Part shown: positions 1-13,900 of the stretch, in pieces
Position numbering within the stretch: position 1 is the stretch's first letter
Layout of the letters: each line of letters starts with the position of its first letter
Assembly: GCA_012656075.1 (NCBI GenBank)
Contig: JAAKBF010000053.1
Location: forward strand, 434,001-498,000
Reading direction: 5' to 3'
Length of the DNA: 64,000 nt
Source of the DNA: Phytophthora hibernalis
Taxonomy: Eukaryota > Oomycota > Peronosporomycetes > Peronosporales > Peronosporaceae
Notes under the pieces: generated by a model
Databases searched by the model: none
Told to the model about the DNA's origin: nothing
What the model saw: only the letters and a program-made list of their open reading frames with translations
Position numbers and translations under genes: made by a program

Positions 1-150
1 GTAACCAGACCACCGCCTCTGAAGATGATTGCAATGGCGAGGACAAAGATGAACGGAACTGTAAAACTGGCGACAAAAGTGAACCCCAAAGCAAGAGCTG
101 CTTCCCTGAAAATAATCGACGATGATGATTCAGATACTGAGTCGGAGTGA
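1..150 (+). CDS. 3' end of an unidentified gene, acidic C-terminus
   Basis: Frame 1 is open from the first base and stops at a TGA at 148-150. The 49 visible residues are basic in the middle and finish with an acidic Asp/Ser/Glu tail (DDDDSDTESE). The start and most of the gene lie outside the window and no domain can be recognised. Acidic serine-containing tails of this kind are common in nuclear proteins and can be casein kinase 2 substrates, but that is only suggestive. The next gene is convergent and ends 88 bp downstream. Confidence 0.5.
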   Translation, partial: VTRPPPLKMIAMARTKMNGTVKLATKVNPKARAASLKIIDDDDSDTESE

Positions 151-237
151 CTTAGCAGAGTGGAAACAGGTATTTGTTCTTATGCAAAAACGTGTGAATA
201 GATCTGGAGTACGGTAAGTATTTAGCCCCACACGGCT

Positions 238-1245
238 TCATGTGGAGAAGCATTGGCTTCCCAGCCTTTTGATGATGGAATAGAAGTTGTCGCTGGAGCC
301 TTGGCACATCGTCTTGTCCATTCGCAGTTGTGCGTTGCGCAGGAAGCCGAGAAACTTGCGTTCCTGAGCGCTTAGGTCAGGTGCCAGACATCGATGATCA
401 GCACTATCCGACTGCGGGTGTCGTCGTCGTTCCACGCTTCGTGCTCGAAAGAGTCGTCGAATACGAAGCACTTTCCCTCTTGCACGTCGACCACCTCGTC
501 GCCTACTCGAAGACGACAGGTGCCTTCAGGAACCACCAACGGCAGATGGCAACGTAGCTTTTTGTTGGTCGGCCCGTGGTGTTTCTTGACGTGTGTACGC
601 GGCGCCAAGGCAGAGAAAATGCGTGGTCGTAGTGCGCGTCAATGGACTCGATGATCGCAGTCGACTTGGGACAGAGCTCTCGGTTCGCCTTGAAGTCCAC
701 GTTGTGCAGGAACAAGTACAGCACGTTCCAGTCACCCGCGTCGTGACCAGCACTGCCCAGTCCGTCCTTCGCCTGTAACAGCATCAAAACATCAACCACT
801 ACTACCAAAGTTGCAATTTGCAACTCACGTTGATGTCGCTGGCCCAGGATGGTGCTCTGTACGGCTGGAAGCCCGACGTGGGGCTGCCCTTGAGTGTCAG
901 AAGCTCCTCTTTGATGACTGTGTAGTTGCTCTCCAGCGTCTTCACCCACGGGAACTCGTTGCAGTCCCAAACGGGCGTCGCGCGCAGCAACGGGATCACC
1001 TGTGGACAGCCAACCTGCCACTCGCAGCAGTCGCCCGGAAGGCGGCGCTGGTTGAGCTGCATGACGAGCCACTTGCGCAGGCGGCGGAAGTCTTCCCCAT
1101 CGTCGCCTACAAACCTGTCCAACCACTGCAACAAAATCCGCTCGCTGAACGTCGAGACGCCCCAGGACCGAACCAATTCGTGCAGCTTCGTCTCCACATC
1201 CATTGCCAATTGTGTAGCCATATCTTTCTGCGACCCCAACGACAT
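238..1245 (-). CDS. Aspartyl/asparaginyl beta-hydroxylase family protein
   Basis: A 2-oxoglutarate/Fe(II) dioxygenase of the Asp/Asn beta-hydroxylase family, which hydroxylates Asp or Asn side chains. The core includes KKHHGPTNKKLRCHLPL, with the first iron-binding histidine, then a VPEG..LRVGDE strand, and FDDSFEHEAWN with the second histidine. The start is probably the Met at 1245; an upstream in-frame Met at 1341 would leave only 30 bp to the divergent PSF3 gene. One intron, 773-828, has GTGAGT and TTACAG ends and joins SDIN to AKDG in phase. Two single-base losses break the frame: in an A run at 616-619 (on the plus strand) and in a G pair at 380-381. Restoring them gives a continuous protein ending at 238. 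No signal peptide or membrane segment is obvious. Confidence 0.8.
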
Positions 1246-1371
1246 GGCTACAACGGCGTCGCCGATTGGTTCAAACAAATAGTATTTCTTCAAAGTACTA
1301 TTTGTTCTTTTATTAGTTTTCATGGCAGTACCGTAGTTCACAAATTGGTTGATTAGCAGCGGAACACCACC

Positions 1372-1956
1372 ATGAACGGGTACCTGGACATCGACACGAT
1401 TCTGGCAGAGGACGAGCGGGTCAAGTGCACGTTCCAGACGGACGTGCTGGATTGCGGTTACTTGGACGCCAGTTGTCGCGATCCGGACTTAGCGAAGGGC
1501 GCAGCGGTGGAGCTGCCGCTGTGGCTGGCGGTGGTGCTGGCCAGACACGGCGACGTGGTATTGGAAGCGCCGCACTTCCTGACCAAGCGCTTCCGCCGCA
1601 TGCTCAAGGCCGGGCCGTCCAGCGTCAACTTGCGCGAGTTTTCGAGCTACGTGTACGAGGTGGGGCGCCAGCTCATGCCGCATATGGCGGCCGAGGCCCA
1701 GCGCGAGATCGACGAGATCCTGCGCCTATGCTTTGGTGGCGAACGCTACCGCCACGTACTCAACAATGCCATGAGCTCCTTGGACGCAGACACGACCGAG
1801 TTCACCCGCAAACTCACCCAGGACGAGAAGAAGCTGTTCGAGGCGGGACTGCGCGATGCCAAGGACTTCCTCCAGTGGAAGGGCCGCAATGCCGAGACCA
1901 TCACCACCGCCGCCGTTGTGGAGCGCTCACTCAAGAAGCGCAAGTTCCGGTCCTGA
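1372..1956 (+). CDS. PSF3: GINS complex subunit PSF3
   Basis: A 194-residue protein matching PSF3, one of the four GINS subunits. GINS joins CDC45 and MCM2-7 to make the replicative CMG helicase in the nucleus. The N-terminus carries the PSF3-type stretch ILAEDERVKCTFQ, followed by VELPLWLAVVLA, the signature of the GINS B/A-domain junction, and a helical C-terminal half. The length is typical of the family. The frame is intact with no intron. It starts about 125 bp from the likely start of the divergent hydroxylase gene, so the two may share a promoter region. Confidence 0.9.
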   Translation: MNGYLDIDTILAEDERVKCTFQTDVLDCGYLDASCRDPDLAKGAAVELPLWLAVVLARHGDVVLEAPHFLTKRFRRMLKAGPSSVNLREFSSYVYEVGRQLMPHMAAEAQREIDEILRLCFGGERYRHVLNNAMSSLDADTTEFTRKLTQDEKKLFEAGLRDAKDFLQWKGRNAETITTAAVVERSLKKRKFRS

Positions 1957-2115
1957 ATTCAGATGTCCTTTCCTGGTGGACGCCGGTGGACACTCAATCA
2001 ATCCTATTACGTCGTACTTAGTACAGTATTTCCGGTACATAATTGTCAAAACAATTGTCAAGACTACTTGTATTGTCAAAAACTCATTTGGGTATTTTCG
2101 ACACTTCGGACCAAG

Positions 2116-4818
2116 ATGCTGGTGACGTTCGTTCTGGACACGAGCGCGTCCATGAACCAGAGCACGAGCTCGGGCATGACGCTGCTGGACTACGCCAAGT
2201 CGGCGGTGGAGCGCTTCGTGAAGCGCGTGCGAGACCCGAGTCGACGATATCAGCACCACTTCATGCTGCTGTCGTGCGGGCGCGAGGGGCGTCAAAAGGT
2301 GTCAAAACTGGAGATTCCGCTCCTTATACAGGCCGCGTGCGCGTGGGCTGGGACCAGTCCACCAATAAGGAGGCCTTCCTGAGAGAGCTCAAGAACCTAC
2401 GCGCCACGGACGTGAGCGACGTGGGCGGAGCGCTACGCCAGGCCTTCGAGCTCATGAACCAGATCCGACTGCAGTTCAATTGGGACAGCTACGGGTTGGG
2501 ACGATCCGCGTGGAACACGAACGTGTCCGTTTGTGTGTTTCTGACAGACGCCACGTCGATCACTAATTCCGACGGCCTGGTGCAGGACGCACTAACAATT
2601 GCCCCATCCTCTGCTGTGGGCTCGGAGCTCACGTACGAACCTTATCGATGGGACCAGCGACTTTTTACAGTGGCGCTGAAGCTCTCGGCCACCATGAACG
2701 GCGTCAAAAAACAAGCAGCCGTGCCTGCGGACCTCATGGCGCTCAGTGAAGCTACGGGCGGGATGCTGTACATGCCCACGACCAAGTCTGCAGTGGAGCA
2801 GAGCATCGACCAAGTTATCCTCAAGCTCAAGGCAGGAGCAGTGGTGAAATTCAAGTGTGAAGCTGCAGATGGAGAGGCAGAGTTCCCCGTGACGAGGAAC
2901 ATTGTGGCCCCCATTTTGACAGGCAAAGAGTACTGCTGGCCGCTGGCTGAGGCCTTTTGGCTGGACAGGAACACGGCGGCGCTCCCCACGCGGGAGGCGC
3001 AGCCCACGATGCTGTACTGCAGGACGGTGGAGAACGCTATTGAGGCGGCCACGAGCCATATGCTGTTGGACACGCTCAAGTTCCCGGCCGACCACTACGT
3101 GCTCGAGACGCCCATCAGCCCCACGCCCGCGCGGGGCCAACGCTGGCTGGTGTATGTGCAGGGCAGTAAGGAGACGGACGGATGGGAGACCCGGTCGGCA
3201 TGCTGCGCGCACCAACATCGGGCCCCGGCGTCTCGTCGTCCAACGCGGTGCTCGTGCTGCTACCGTACAACTACCCGAAGCTGTTTACGCTGCTCGTGGA
3301 AGTCGCGCGCGTGTACCAGGCGAGCGGACAGAACATCAACTCGGCGTCGGGCGGGTGGATGTTCCAGGCCAAAGCCATGCCGTCCTCGTGGCGAGAGGCG
3401 TTCTCGTCGTACCTGAACGGCTGCCCGCTCTACTACTACGCACCGTTGAAGAAGGCGCTGCGCAAATACAATCTGCACGACATGGTGCCCGAGGTCCAGG
3501 ATTCGGGACGCAGCTACCAGATCTCCAACTTCCTGAACAGGCTGCGCGAACAAGCGATTGCAGAGAGCGACAGCAACAACAAGTTGTTTTCTCGAGGCAG
3601 TCGAAGTGAGACCGCCAACTCGGCGCCAGGGCTGCGCAGCAGCGGTGTCCCCGAGTCTTCTCCGTCTGCATCACCAATTACAGCCAGAGATGCGGCCGGA
3701 ACGAACCCCACGGATACAACTTTGGATGCCATTGCAAGTATGTCGCTGCAAGACCTGCGTGCGGCTCACCAGAAGAGTAAGGCACTTTTCTTCGAGAAGG
3801 CATCGAAACATCAGTTCCAAATAGCCCTCCCGCGCGTGACGGCAACGAAAGACGAATCGGTGCCGTTAAAGTTGGCGCCTAGTTGGCGTGCCGTGGAGGA
3901 GGACGAGAAGCACCGCCAACCAATTGATGTTATGAGTGACTACGAATCTAGGCTCGTGAAAAAGAGGCGCTCCGTAACCCGCTTGCTGAAGCCGAGCCTG
4001 ATGAGGATACGCCGTCTGGACTACGACGACGCCAGTTATGCTTCAACCTTGGTAACCCATACAAGAAGAGCTCATCTAAGGCGAGCAACGTGTATCAAGG
4101 CGAAGCTGCGGATGAAGCAGCAACCCTTGGGGGCCAGTCGCCGAAGCGCCAGCGTACGCGTAAGCGGTCTTCTCAGCTGAAGCGGGACAAGAAGCACTCG
4201 AAGCGCTCGCACAGAATGCACGGCTCGCCGTCCTTCAAGTCGTCGCCGGGGTCGCCATCACACTCGCCCAGTTCTCCTGTTTCCAGTACCTCGTCCACAG
4301 TCTCGTCCCTGGTCGAAGCGAGAGTGGCGACTCGGTCATGACGGACAGCTCGGTGGGCTCGAACTACTCGGTCAAGGCTGAAGCCGCACAGATGCTTGGT
4401 ATTCCGCTACACGACGGTGATTTTGTGGAGGATGTAAAGAGCAGCAGCTTTATTCGACTGGTCTATGGTGTCCTGGCGGAGAACTGGGAATCTTGGAGCA
4501 CTATCATCCGTCTTATCAAGGCGCGTACTACTACGCAGCAGGTACCGAGTATATCATCTGTAGTCTTGTTAGCCCCATTGACGCAATTCTTTTGATGATG
4601 TGCAGGAGAAGGAGTTTGTTGTCAGTGGCCTTCGTTCGATGAAAGGCGGCCCGACAGCAGTGGAAACGTACATCCAGCAAGCTATTCAATATTCACAGCA
4701 ATTCCGACAGAAAGCACTGGAGCAACAGCTGAAGCAATTGCTGGATGAAGTGAAGTCCACGGCGAAGGACCAACCAGAAGGACCGGCAGTCGATGGGCTG
4801 GAGGAAGCAGCAGCCTAA
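2116..4818 (+). CDS. INTS6: Integrator complex subunit 6-like protein
   Basis: Integrator cleaves the 3' ends of snRNAs and terminates paused RNA polymerase II. The N-terminus is a von Willebrand A domain beginning LVTFVLDTSASMNQ (a DxSxS metal site), then a long INTS6-type body including LPYNYPKLFTLL, and a basic, serine-rich linker. The C-terminal exon (from about 4338) has the short helical module found at INTS6 ends. One intron, 4542-4605, separates TTTQQ from EKEFVV in phase 0. Four single-base losses break the frame: an A run near 2305, a G run near 3181, an A run near 3968 and a G run near 4311. Restoring one base at each gives about 880 residues. VWA residues and overall order fit INTS6 better than other VWA proteins. 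Confidence 0.8.
4542..4605 (+). other. Intron in INTS6-like gene
   Basis: A 64-bp intron, donor CAG|GTACCG and acceptor GTGCAG|GAG. It splices phase 0 between two intact reading frames. Confidence 0.8.
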
Positions 4819-4962
4819 TTTCGCGTTTGGTGGAGATTTGTCGAATCAATAAATTGAGGGTTGAAGGGACGGGCCGTTTTGTAGGATTAACGAAACCATT
4901 TTGAAGGGACGGACGGGCGTACACGACAACACTGGCTGCGGGGACTACAAGAACGCGGTCGG

Positions 4963-7900
4963 ATGAGCAACCGCAATTCCAAGAAGGTGAGGGACTCTGA
5001 TCGTATTGGAAAGTGCTGTTGCTGTGTAACGTGTTGACTCTTTCCTTTGCAGTCAGCAAATGCAACGTCTCTTAGCTTGGTACTAAAAGAGCTGGACAAG
5101 TATGACCAAGATGATACAAGCTCGTCGCAATCAGCCTTCGGATCACTTCTAGGAACTGTAGGAAAAGCTCCCTCCACGAAAGGCCTCCCGCCCCGTATCC
5201 AGCCGCTGAATTACCCGATCCAGAATGGCGGTTCGGGAAGTAAGACTGCCAAGCAACCGCCCAGGATCAGCAGAAGGGCACCAAAACCAACCAAGAAGCC
5301 CGCCCCGGGTACTTTGGGAGGGGCGGCTCTAGCGGAATGGCTAGAATCTCAGGTTCCACGTGACGGTCTCGGCCACCCAGCTATTGCCGCATCATATGCA
5401 GGATCATCGAGTGGTGCAGATCCTTATGTGTGCATTGCGGGTAATTTTCTGCCGCTGTGGTGTTTTCTCGATGTAGAAGAAGACGCTGGAGTTCTTGGCG
5501 AGCGTCCCGAATTGGCAAAGCAATTGCCTATGAAGGCGGTTGGCCTACCACTGGATGATATCACTGGAGTCACGGGTACCTGGTCTAGTTGTATGGTGAC
5601 AGCCTTTGATTCTTCACTAGGCCGATTCATTGTATCATGGTCTGCTGGAAAGCGCGTGGGGTCGCCAGTAATGCATCGTGGCCTCTTGTGCATCGACATG
5701 GACGACTGCGAGGCGTTCGTACAGCGTATCCAACGTGCTGTGCAACGCCGAGATCAAGCAGAAGCTGCGCTGCGGCAGTCGCTTTATGTGGAGAGCATGC
5801 CAATCAGCTCGGATACTCAATTGGATTCACATACAATCGGCAATATTCTCCAACTGACGCTCTCATCTACATCAGTACCTACAAACATAGGCACGTCTGC
5901 ACTGCTGGAGGAGCTGAACGCCGACTACATGTACACAATGAACAAACTGATCTTCGAAACCAACGTGGACGACATGGAAATCGAGTTCTCCGACCTAAAA
6001 CTGCCCAAAGTGCAAGCCCCACCGCCACCACCTCAATGCGGTGTCATCTCCGTTCCACCTTACGATTATAACCGCAGATTTCTGGACATCGCAACCGATA
6101 AATTCGTGAATCTACCATTTGCAGTGAACGCGCTGCTGGATGTACGCCGCAGTTGCGTTGACGTTGGCACCCAGAAACTTTTGCTGGAACAGCAGCCTAC
6201 AGAGGTCAGCTTTGGCATCGGGGCACGAGCACAGCCCAAGAGTATTACGCTGGCTGAATTTCATTCGCTTCATGCGCAAATGAGTCATACGGCGCTGCGG
6301 TATATGCGAGATTGCTGGACGCGTTTGGCGGCCAAACGCATCCAGTTCCACTTCTCACAGGCGCAACATCTGCATTACAACCCAGCGGAGCCTAACCGCC
6401 AGAAGTACTTGGAGATGCCGCTTCGACGTTTTTTGCAGCGCGTGAACTACATGGTTGAAGACACGCTCCGCCTGCTGATCCAGCAGAATTTCGAGGGATA
6501 CGCACAGTTTGTGGAAGAAATGGCTGGCTACGATGTCGAGGTACGGGGTCCCAGCGATATTTGTGAACGTTTACTGTACTCTTCCGCAACCGAGCAGACA
6601 GATTCCCAGCACAAATCGGATTCTTCTCACAATTCCATCGCGACACATCAGCCGCTCTTTCGGGTAGACCTTATCATCTCCTCGGAAAGGCATATCTTGA
6701 ACCATGATGAAGTGGTTAAACGGGCAGCAGAGATTCGTGAATGGTCCCTCGCTAATGTCCATGACCGTTCAGCACAGTGCCCAATCGAGTCCATTGAGCC
6801 CCGAGAAGGTTACCGGTTTGAGTACGTGACAAGCCCGGACGAGTTTAAAAGCGCCCTCGCTGGTCAGTTCGATGTTGCTATTGATCGTCTGAAGTCGCTC
6901 GAGCTAGTGGAGCGAGTTGTGATGGACCGTATTTTTGGCCCAACCAAGAGAGTATTGCGTGTCTCCAAAACTCGGTGCAGTCCGTAGCTGCGCTGAAAAA
7001 TCATGTGGGGAACATTGTGGAGCGAACAGTCCAGCCGTTGCTGAACTACCACCGTCAGTTTGACCAGTACATCCCGCTGCTCAATCTGGATGTTGGCGAT
7101 TACCTGAAAACCATCATCCGTGTCCAGCCCGCAGAAGGCGAAGATTGCGAACCATCTCCTCTTCTTCCTCCTGTCGAGCTTACTGAGCTTCGTCGACTAT
7201 TAGCTTATCACCGCGATGAAGAAGAAAGATTGATGGAAACCATTCCGTCTCGCGCGGTGAACCTTGGGCTCTTCCAGGTGGACCTGACAAATATTCGTTT
7301 TACTTTAGCGAAGAAGCACCGCGATAGTTTTGCGCGGTTACTAGAAGCACAAGTGGCGTACTGTTTCCAAGTGGCAACTCGCATCATGAGCAAGTTCGAC
7401 GAGATCAACCAGAATTTGTCGTCAATCCCGAAGGATATCGAGAGTTTGACCGCGCTGCAGGAGTATATCACTGGACTGCCCGCTGTGTTGGCGCCCTTGC
7501 AGGAAGAAATCTCCCAAATGATGCGCGACAACTCCCTCATCGACGATTTCCGCCACTACGTAAGTGACGAGCACCTGCGGCTGACCTGGCAGGTACAGGG
7601 TTGGCCCACCAAAGTGCTAGCGCAGAGCGCGCGTTTTAAGTGGGCACTCGAGGAGCGCAAGGGCAAGTTTGCCAAGCAGATGGAATCCGAGCAGGAAAGA
7701 TTTGAGAAGACACTGACAGCGCTACAAGATGAGATTGACACCTTCGCTCGCTACGAAAATCTAGCGTTCGTGGATGACGTGGCTCACCACGCGATGTCTG
7801 TCCAGCGGAAGCTTGAGCAAGCACAGCAAGATGCGATTCTATTTAACAGTCGCGAGACGCTGTTCGGGCACGAAGTGACTTCGTATGACGCATTGGCGAG

Positions 7901-10900
7901 CGCCAAAAAGACATTCGAGCCTTACCATCAACTTTGGTCTACCTCATATAACTGGATCCAGAGCAGAAAAACTTGGATTCAAGGAAGCTTTACCGATATT
8001 GATGCTGAACAAGTGGAGAAACTAGTGGATACCTACAGCTCAGGAATTCAAAAGCGTTCAAATTTTTCAGCAACAGCGGGAATGAGGCGTGCTCAAAGAT
8101 TGCCGAGACAGTAAAGGAGCAAATCTCGGTTTTCAAGCCGTACGTGCCACTCATTGTGGCCCTGCGAAATCCTGGTATGCGGCTTCGTCACTGGGAAGAT
8201 CTCAGCAAGAGCTTAGGCTTTGCACTTGAGATTGACGAAAGCTTCACGCTAACTAACATCTTCCAGCTTAACCTTCTTGACCGTATTGATGACATTGTGA
8301 AGGTTGCTGAGGCCGCTGGCAAAGAGTACCAGGTCGAGCAGGCTTTACGAACGATGAAGGCGGCCTGGGAGAGTGTCGACCTGCAAATTGTTGCGTACCG
8401 TGAGACTGGCACGTATGTGATCAAGGGTGTCGACGAAATTCAGGCAATCTTGGATGAGCACGTGACAATGACACAAGCTATGATGTTCTCATCATTCAAG
8501 GGGCCCTTTGAGGAAGAGATTGTTGAGTGGAACTCTACGCTGCAGCTTATTTCGGAGGTGTTGGAAGAGTGGCTGGCTGTGCAACGTAACTGGCTGTACT
8601 TGCAGCCCATTTTTGAGTCTCCCGATATTAACAAGCAGCTTCCTGCAGAGGGCAAGCGATTTGCTTCTGTGGACAAGAACTGGCGCCAAACTCTGGCATC
8701 TGCGAAAGCCAAGCCAAAGTGTGTTGAATTCTGCCGGAGCACGAAGTTGTTAGAGAGGTTCCGAGAGTCTAACCACTTCCTGGAGCTCGTGCAAAAAGGT
8801 CTAAGTGACTATTTGGAAGTCAAGCGCTCAGCATTCGCTCGATTTTACTTTCTATCGAATGACGAATTGTTGTCCATCCTATCGGAGTCCAAGGATGTCA
8901 AGCTTGTGCAGCCACATTTGAAAAAGTGCTTCGAAGGCATCGTTCAGGTTACATTTGAAGACGACCTGAATATTAGTGCGATGATCTCTGCTGAAGACGA
9001 AAAGGTGCCGTTCTCGAGCATGGTAGACCCCAAGAGTAAGAACGTGGAGCACTGGATGATGGAGGTCGAAAACATGATGAAGCAATCCATCCGCGACATC
9101 ATGGAGCGTGCTATCGCAGACTACACACAAATTGATCGATCACTTTGGATTCAAAAGTGGCCGGGAATGTGCGTGCTTAATGGCAGTCAAATGCATTGGA
9201 CGCGTGAGATGGAAGAGGCCATGGATGCCGATGGACGTGATGGCGTGCAAAAAATGATGACTCGCCAACTCGGTCAGCTAGCTGACATGGTCACGCTCGT
9301 GCGCGGTAATCTCGACAACATGGCTCGTATCACGTGTGGTGCGCTGACGGTTATCGATGTGCACGCCCGAGATGTGACTCGCAAACTCGTAGCTCAAAAT
9401 GTGGAGTCGAAGGGAGATTTTTGTGGAGCTCTCAGCTAAAATACTACTGGACAGACAAGAACCTGTGGGTGCAAGCAGTGACATCACGACGTCCGTACGG
9501 CTATGAGTACTTGGGTAATTCGTTTCGATTAGTGATCACGCCACTGACGGATAAATGCTACCTCACACTGATGGGTGCCCTTCAGATGATCCTCGGTGGA
9601 GCACCTGCTGGACCGGCAGGTACAGGAAAGACTGAAACAACCAAGGATTTAGCCAAGGCACTGGCCAAACAGTGCGTTGTGTTCAACTGCTCTGATGGTC
9701 TGGATTACATCGCCATGGGTAAATTCTTCAAGGGTTTGGCGTCTTGTGGAGCCTGGGCGTGCTTCGATGAGTTTAACCGTATCGATATCGAGGTGCTTTC
9801 TGTCGTTGGACAGCAAGTGGTCACATTGCAGCTTGGCATTCGTCGCGGCGATACACGAATCGTGTTTGAAGGATCTGATATCAAACTTAGCGACCAGTTT
9901 GGTGTGTTCATTACCATGAATCCTGGGTATGCTGGACGTAGTGAACTACCCGACTCGCTTGCGGCGCTCTTTCGACCTGTCGCTATGATGGTCCCCGATT
10001 ACGCGCTGATTGGCGAGATCATGTTCTTTGCCTACGGATTTTCGGATGCACGTGCACTTGGCGCAAAAATGGTGACGACGTTCAAGCTCTGCTCCGAACA
10101 GCTTTCGTCCCAGTTCCACTACGATTACGGCATGCGTGCTGTGAAAACTGTGATCACAGCAGCAGGTAATCTCAAGCGCGATGACCCCGACATGGATGAA
10201 GACGTCTTGCTGCTTCGTGCGCTACAGGATGTCAACCTACCGAAATTCTTGGCGCACGATATCCCACTGTTCAATGGTATTATCAGTGACTTGTTCCCTG
10301 GCAAATGCCGTCCGAACCTAGACCTTGGTGCACTTATTAGTGTTATTAAACTGCAGACCCATCGGCTGAATCTGCAGCCTGTCCCCTACTTCCTCACTAA
10401 GTGCATCCAGTTGTACGAAACAATCGTCGTGCGACACGGTCTTATGGTTGTTGGTGCTACGGGGGTGGTAAGTCATGCAACATCGCAGTGCTTGCTGACG
10501 CTCTTACAGAACTTAAACGACGGGGAGAGTCGGGATTCGCGTTTGAGAAAGTCATCAAATACCAGCTCAACCCCAAATCGATCACGATGGGGCAGCTTTA
10601 CGGTGAATTTGATGCTAACACGCACGAGTGGCAAGATGGTATTTTATCGACGCTGTATCGTGCGGCTGCAAGTGACACAAAGCCTGACCGCAAGTGGGTC
10701 ATCTTTGATGGGCCTGTGGATGCTATCTGGATTGAGAACATGAACACCGTGCTTGACGACAACAAGAAGCTTTGTCTCAATAGTGGTGAAATGCTGCAGA
10801 TGTCAAAGCAAATGACGATGATGTTCGAGGTGGAAGATCTGTCCGTGGCTTCCCCGGCTACAGTTAGTCGGACAGGTATGGTCTACATGGAGCCAAGCAC

Positions 10901-13900
10901 CCTTGGCCTTGGACCACTTGTCGATTCGTGGGTCGAACGCCTTCCAAAATCGGTGGCACCGTTCGCACACGTGTTCATGTGGCTCTTTGATGTGTACTTA
11001 TATTCGTCAGTCACGTTCATTCGTTCTTTCTTGGGTGAGCTTGTGCCCACGATGGATAACAATTTAGCGCAGAGTCTCACGAATATCTTAGATTGTACAC
11101 TTGACCCTTTCCGAGAAAAACCTGCCGACGGCACCGGTGAACCTCAACCACCATCTAAATCACCCAGCGCGCAGTTCAAGGACGATATCGAGCCGCTATT
11201 CATATTTGCACTGATCTGGTCTGTGGGTGCTTCTACAAACGATGCTGGACGAGTACGATTTGATAGTTTCCTGCGCAGCGAGCTGGTGGCTAACAACTGC
11301 AAGCCCCCACTACCCCTACGGGATTGGTCTACGACTATTGTTATGATCTTTCTAGTCACAAATGGGTGCCCTGGATGAGCACCGTTAGCCCATACAAGGT
11401 TCCTACAAACTCGTCTTTCGCTGAAATCGTTGTGCCTACCGCTGACTCTGTGCGTAACAACTATCTACTGGAAGAGTTGATGAGCGCCGGCAAACACGTC
11501 CTCATGGTTGGTGGGACGGGTACGGGTAAAACAGTGAATATTACGCGGTACCTGCAGTCGCTACCGGCGGACATTTACATTCCAATCCCAATTTCTTTCT
11601 CAGCACAGACGTCTGCTAACCAGACGCAGGACATGCTGGATGCCAAAATGGAAAAGCGACGGAAAGGTGTTTACGGCCCCCAGCAGGCAAGAAGTACATT
11701 ATCTACGTGGATGATCTAAACATGCCCAAGCGAGAAAAATACTTTGCTCAGCCTCCTTTGGAGCTGGTGCGTCAGTGGTTCGATCAAGGCGGTTGGTACG
11801 ATCGCAAACTGCTCGTTTTCCGTAGCATCATCGATATTCTATTTGTCGCCTCGATGGGTCCTCCTGGTGGTGGACGCAACCCAATCACTTCACGACTGGT
11901 ACGTCATTTCAATGTGGTTGGTTATGCTGAACTTGGAGATGACAGCAAAACCATCATCTTCAGCACCATCCTTGGCAACTTTCTGGGCTCGGGCTTTCCT
12001 AGCGACGTTGCGCGGCTCACTGATAATGTTGTTCGATCCTCCATCAGCGTGTACAATACGATTTGTCGCGAGCTGCTTCCCACTCCAGCTAAGTCTCACT
12101 ATACGTTTAACCTGCGTGATCTGGCAAAAGTTTTCCAGGGTATCCTCATGGGTGACAGTCGTCGTATCACGGAAGCGGATTCGTTGATTCGTCTGTGGGT
12201 ACATGAGTGTAAGCGAGTCTATGAAGACCGAATGGTTTCTTTGCAGGACCACGACTGGTTCCGCGAGCTCATGCGCTCGTCGACGAAAGAGTTTTTCAGC
12301 GTGAGTACGATCAGGTTGTGACTCATGAACATCTGATCTACGGTGATTACTTGGTGCCGGGAGCTGACCCAAAGATTTACGAGGAGGTGGTTGACGTGGA
12401 CAAGGTGCTAAACATTATGGATGAATATCTACTCGACTACAATGCAGAGAGCAAGTCGCCCATGTCTCTTGTGCTGTTCATGGATGCGGTGGAGCATGTT
12501 TCGCGCATCTCTCGAATCATTCGACAGCCCATGGGCAATGCACTACTTCTTGGTGTTGGCGGTAGTGGTCGCCAGAGTCTAACAAAACTTGCGACGTTCA
12601 TGGCAGGGTACAAGTGCTTCCAGGTGGAGATTGTCAAGGGGTATGGACTCACGGAGTGGCGCGAAGACGTGAAAAATGCCTGCTACTTGCAGGTGTGAAA
12701 GATACGCCGGTTGTTTTCCTGTTTTCAGATGTGCAAGTGGTCAATGAGACCATGCTAGAAGACCTCAACGGTGTCTTGAACGCTGGTAACGTACCAAATC
12801 TCTACGGCCCAGAAGACTTGGATCAGATCGTCACCGCATGCAGAGTGGATTGCCAAAAGCGGCAGCTCCCTCCTACAAAGACCAATATCTTCCAGCAGTA
12901 TATCAATCGTGTGCGACGCAATATTCATTTGGTCATCTGCATGAGTCCGCTGGGTGGTTTGTTCCGTGACCGACTTCGAATGTTCCCGTCACTGGTGAAT
13001 TGCTCAACCATCGATTGGTTCAGTGAATGGCCTGCTGAGGCACTAAACTCAGTTGCTTCTGCAATTTTAAGTGATGGTAACTTAGCACTCGGCGACAAGC
13101 TTGCAGCACTTGTGGAGGCGTTCAAGATTGTACATCAAAGCGTGGAAGAGGCTTCCAAGCAGTTTTTAATACTCTGCGAAGGTACTTCTACGTTACTCCG
13201 ACTAGTTACTTGGAGCTGTTATCAGCATTTAAGTCGGTTCTCGTTGCAAAACGAGAGGAAGTGAATATGATGCGTAGCCGTCTGCAAAACGGTGTGGACA
13301 AGCTGTCAGAAACCAAGGAAATTGTTGCAACGATGCAGACGGAGCTTGTAGAGCTTCAACCTGTTCTTGCTGCCACCCAGCTGGAAGTGGAGCAAATGAT
13401 GGTCCAGATCGCGAAGGATAGTGCCGAAGCAGATGTGACAAAGGCTACGGTTGAGAAAGAGGAGGCAGCAGCCAGTATCAAAGCCAGCGCCACCAAGGAA
13501 ATTGCAGACTCGGCGCAACGTGACTTAGATGCTGCTATACCAGCATTGGAGTCCGCTCTTGAATGCTTGAATCGATTGAAAAAGTCTGATATTGATGAGG
13601 TCAAAGCTCTCAAGACACCGCCTGCTGGTGTCAAGCTGACAATGGAAGTGGTGTGCATGCTTTTCGGTCAAAAGCCTGTGAGCAAGCCTGACCCTGATCG
13701 CCCTGGCAAAAAGATCAACGATTATTGGGAAGTTGCACAGAAGGTGGTGCTATCGAACGCGAATAAGTTCTTGGAGAACCTGCTGAGTTTCGATAAGGAC
13801 AACATTCCAGATGCCATTATCACCAAGGTTGCTCCTAGTATGGAAGACCCGAACTTCACACCGGAGGCAATTGAGAAGTCTTCGAAAGCCTGTACTGCTA

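Noticed and set aside
12550..12590. Missing Lys in the AAA4 P-loop (GSGRQS)
   Set aside because: This variant is normal for AAA4 of axonemal dyneins.
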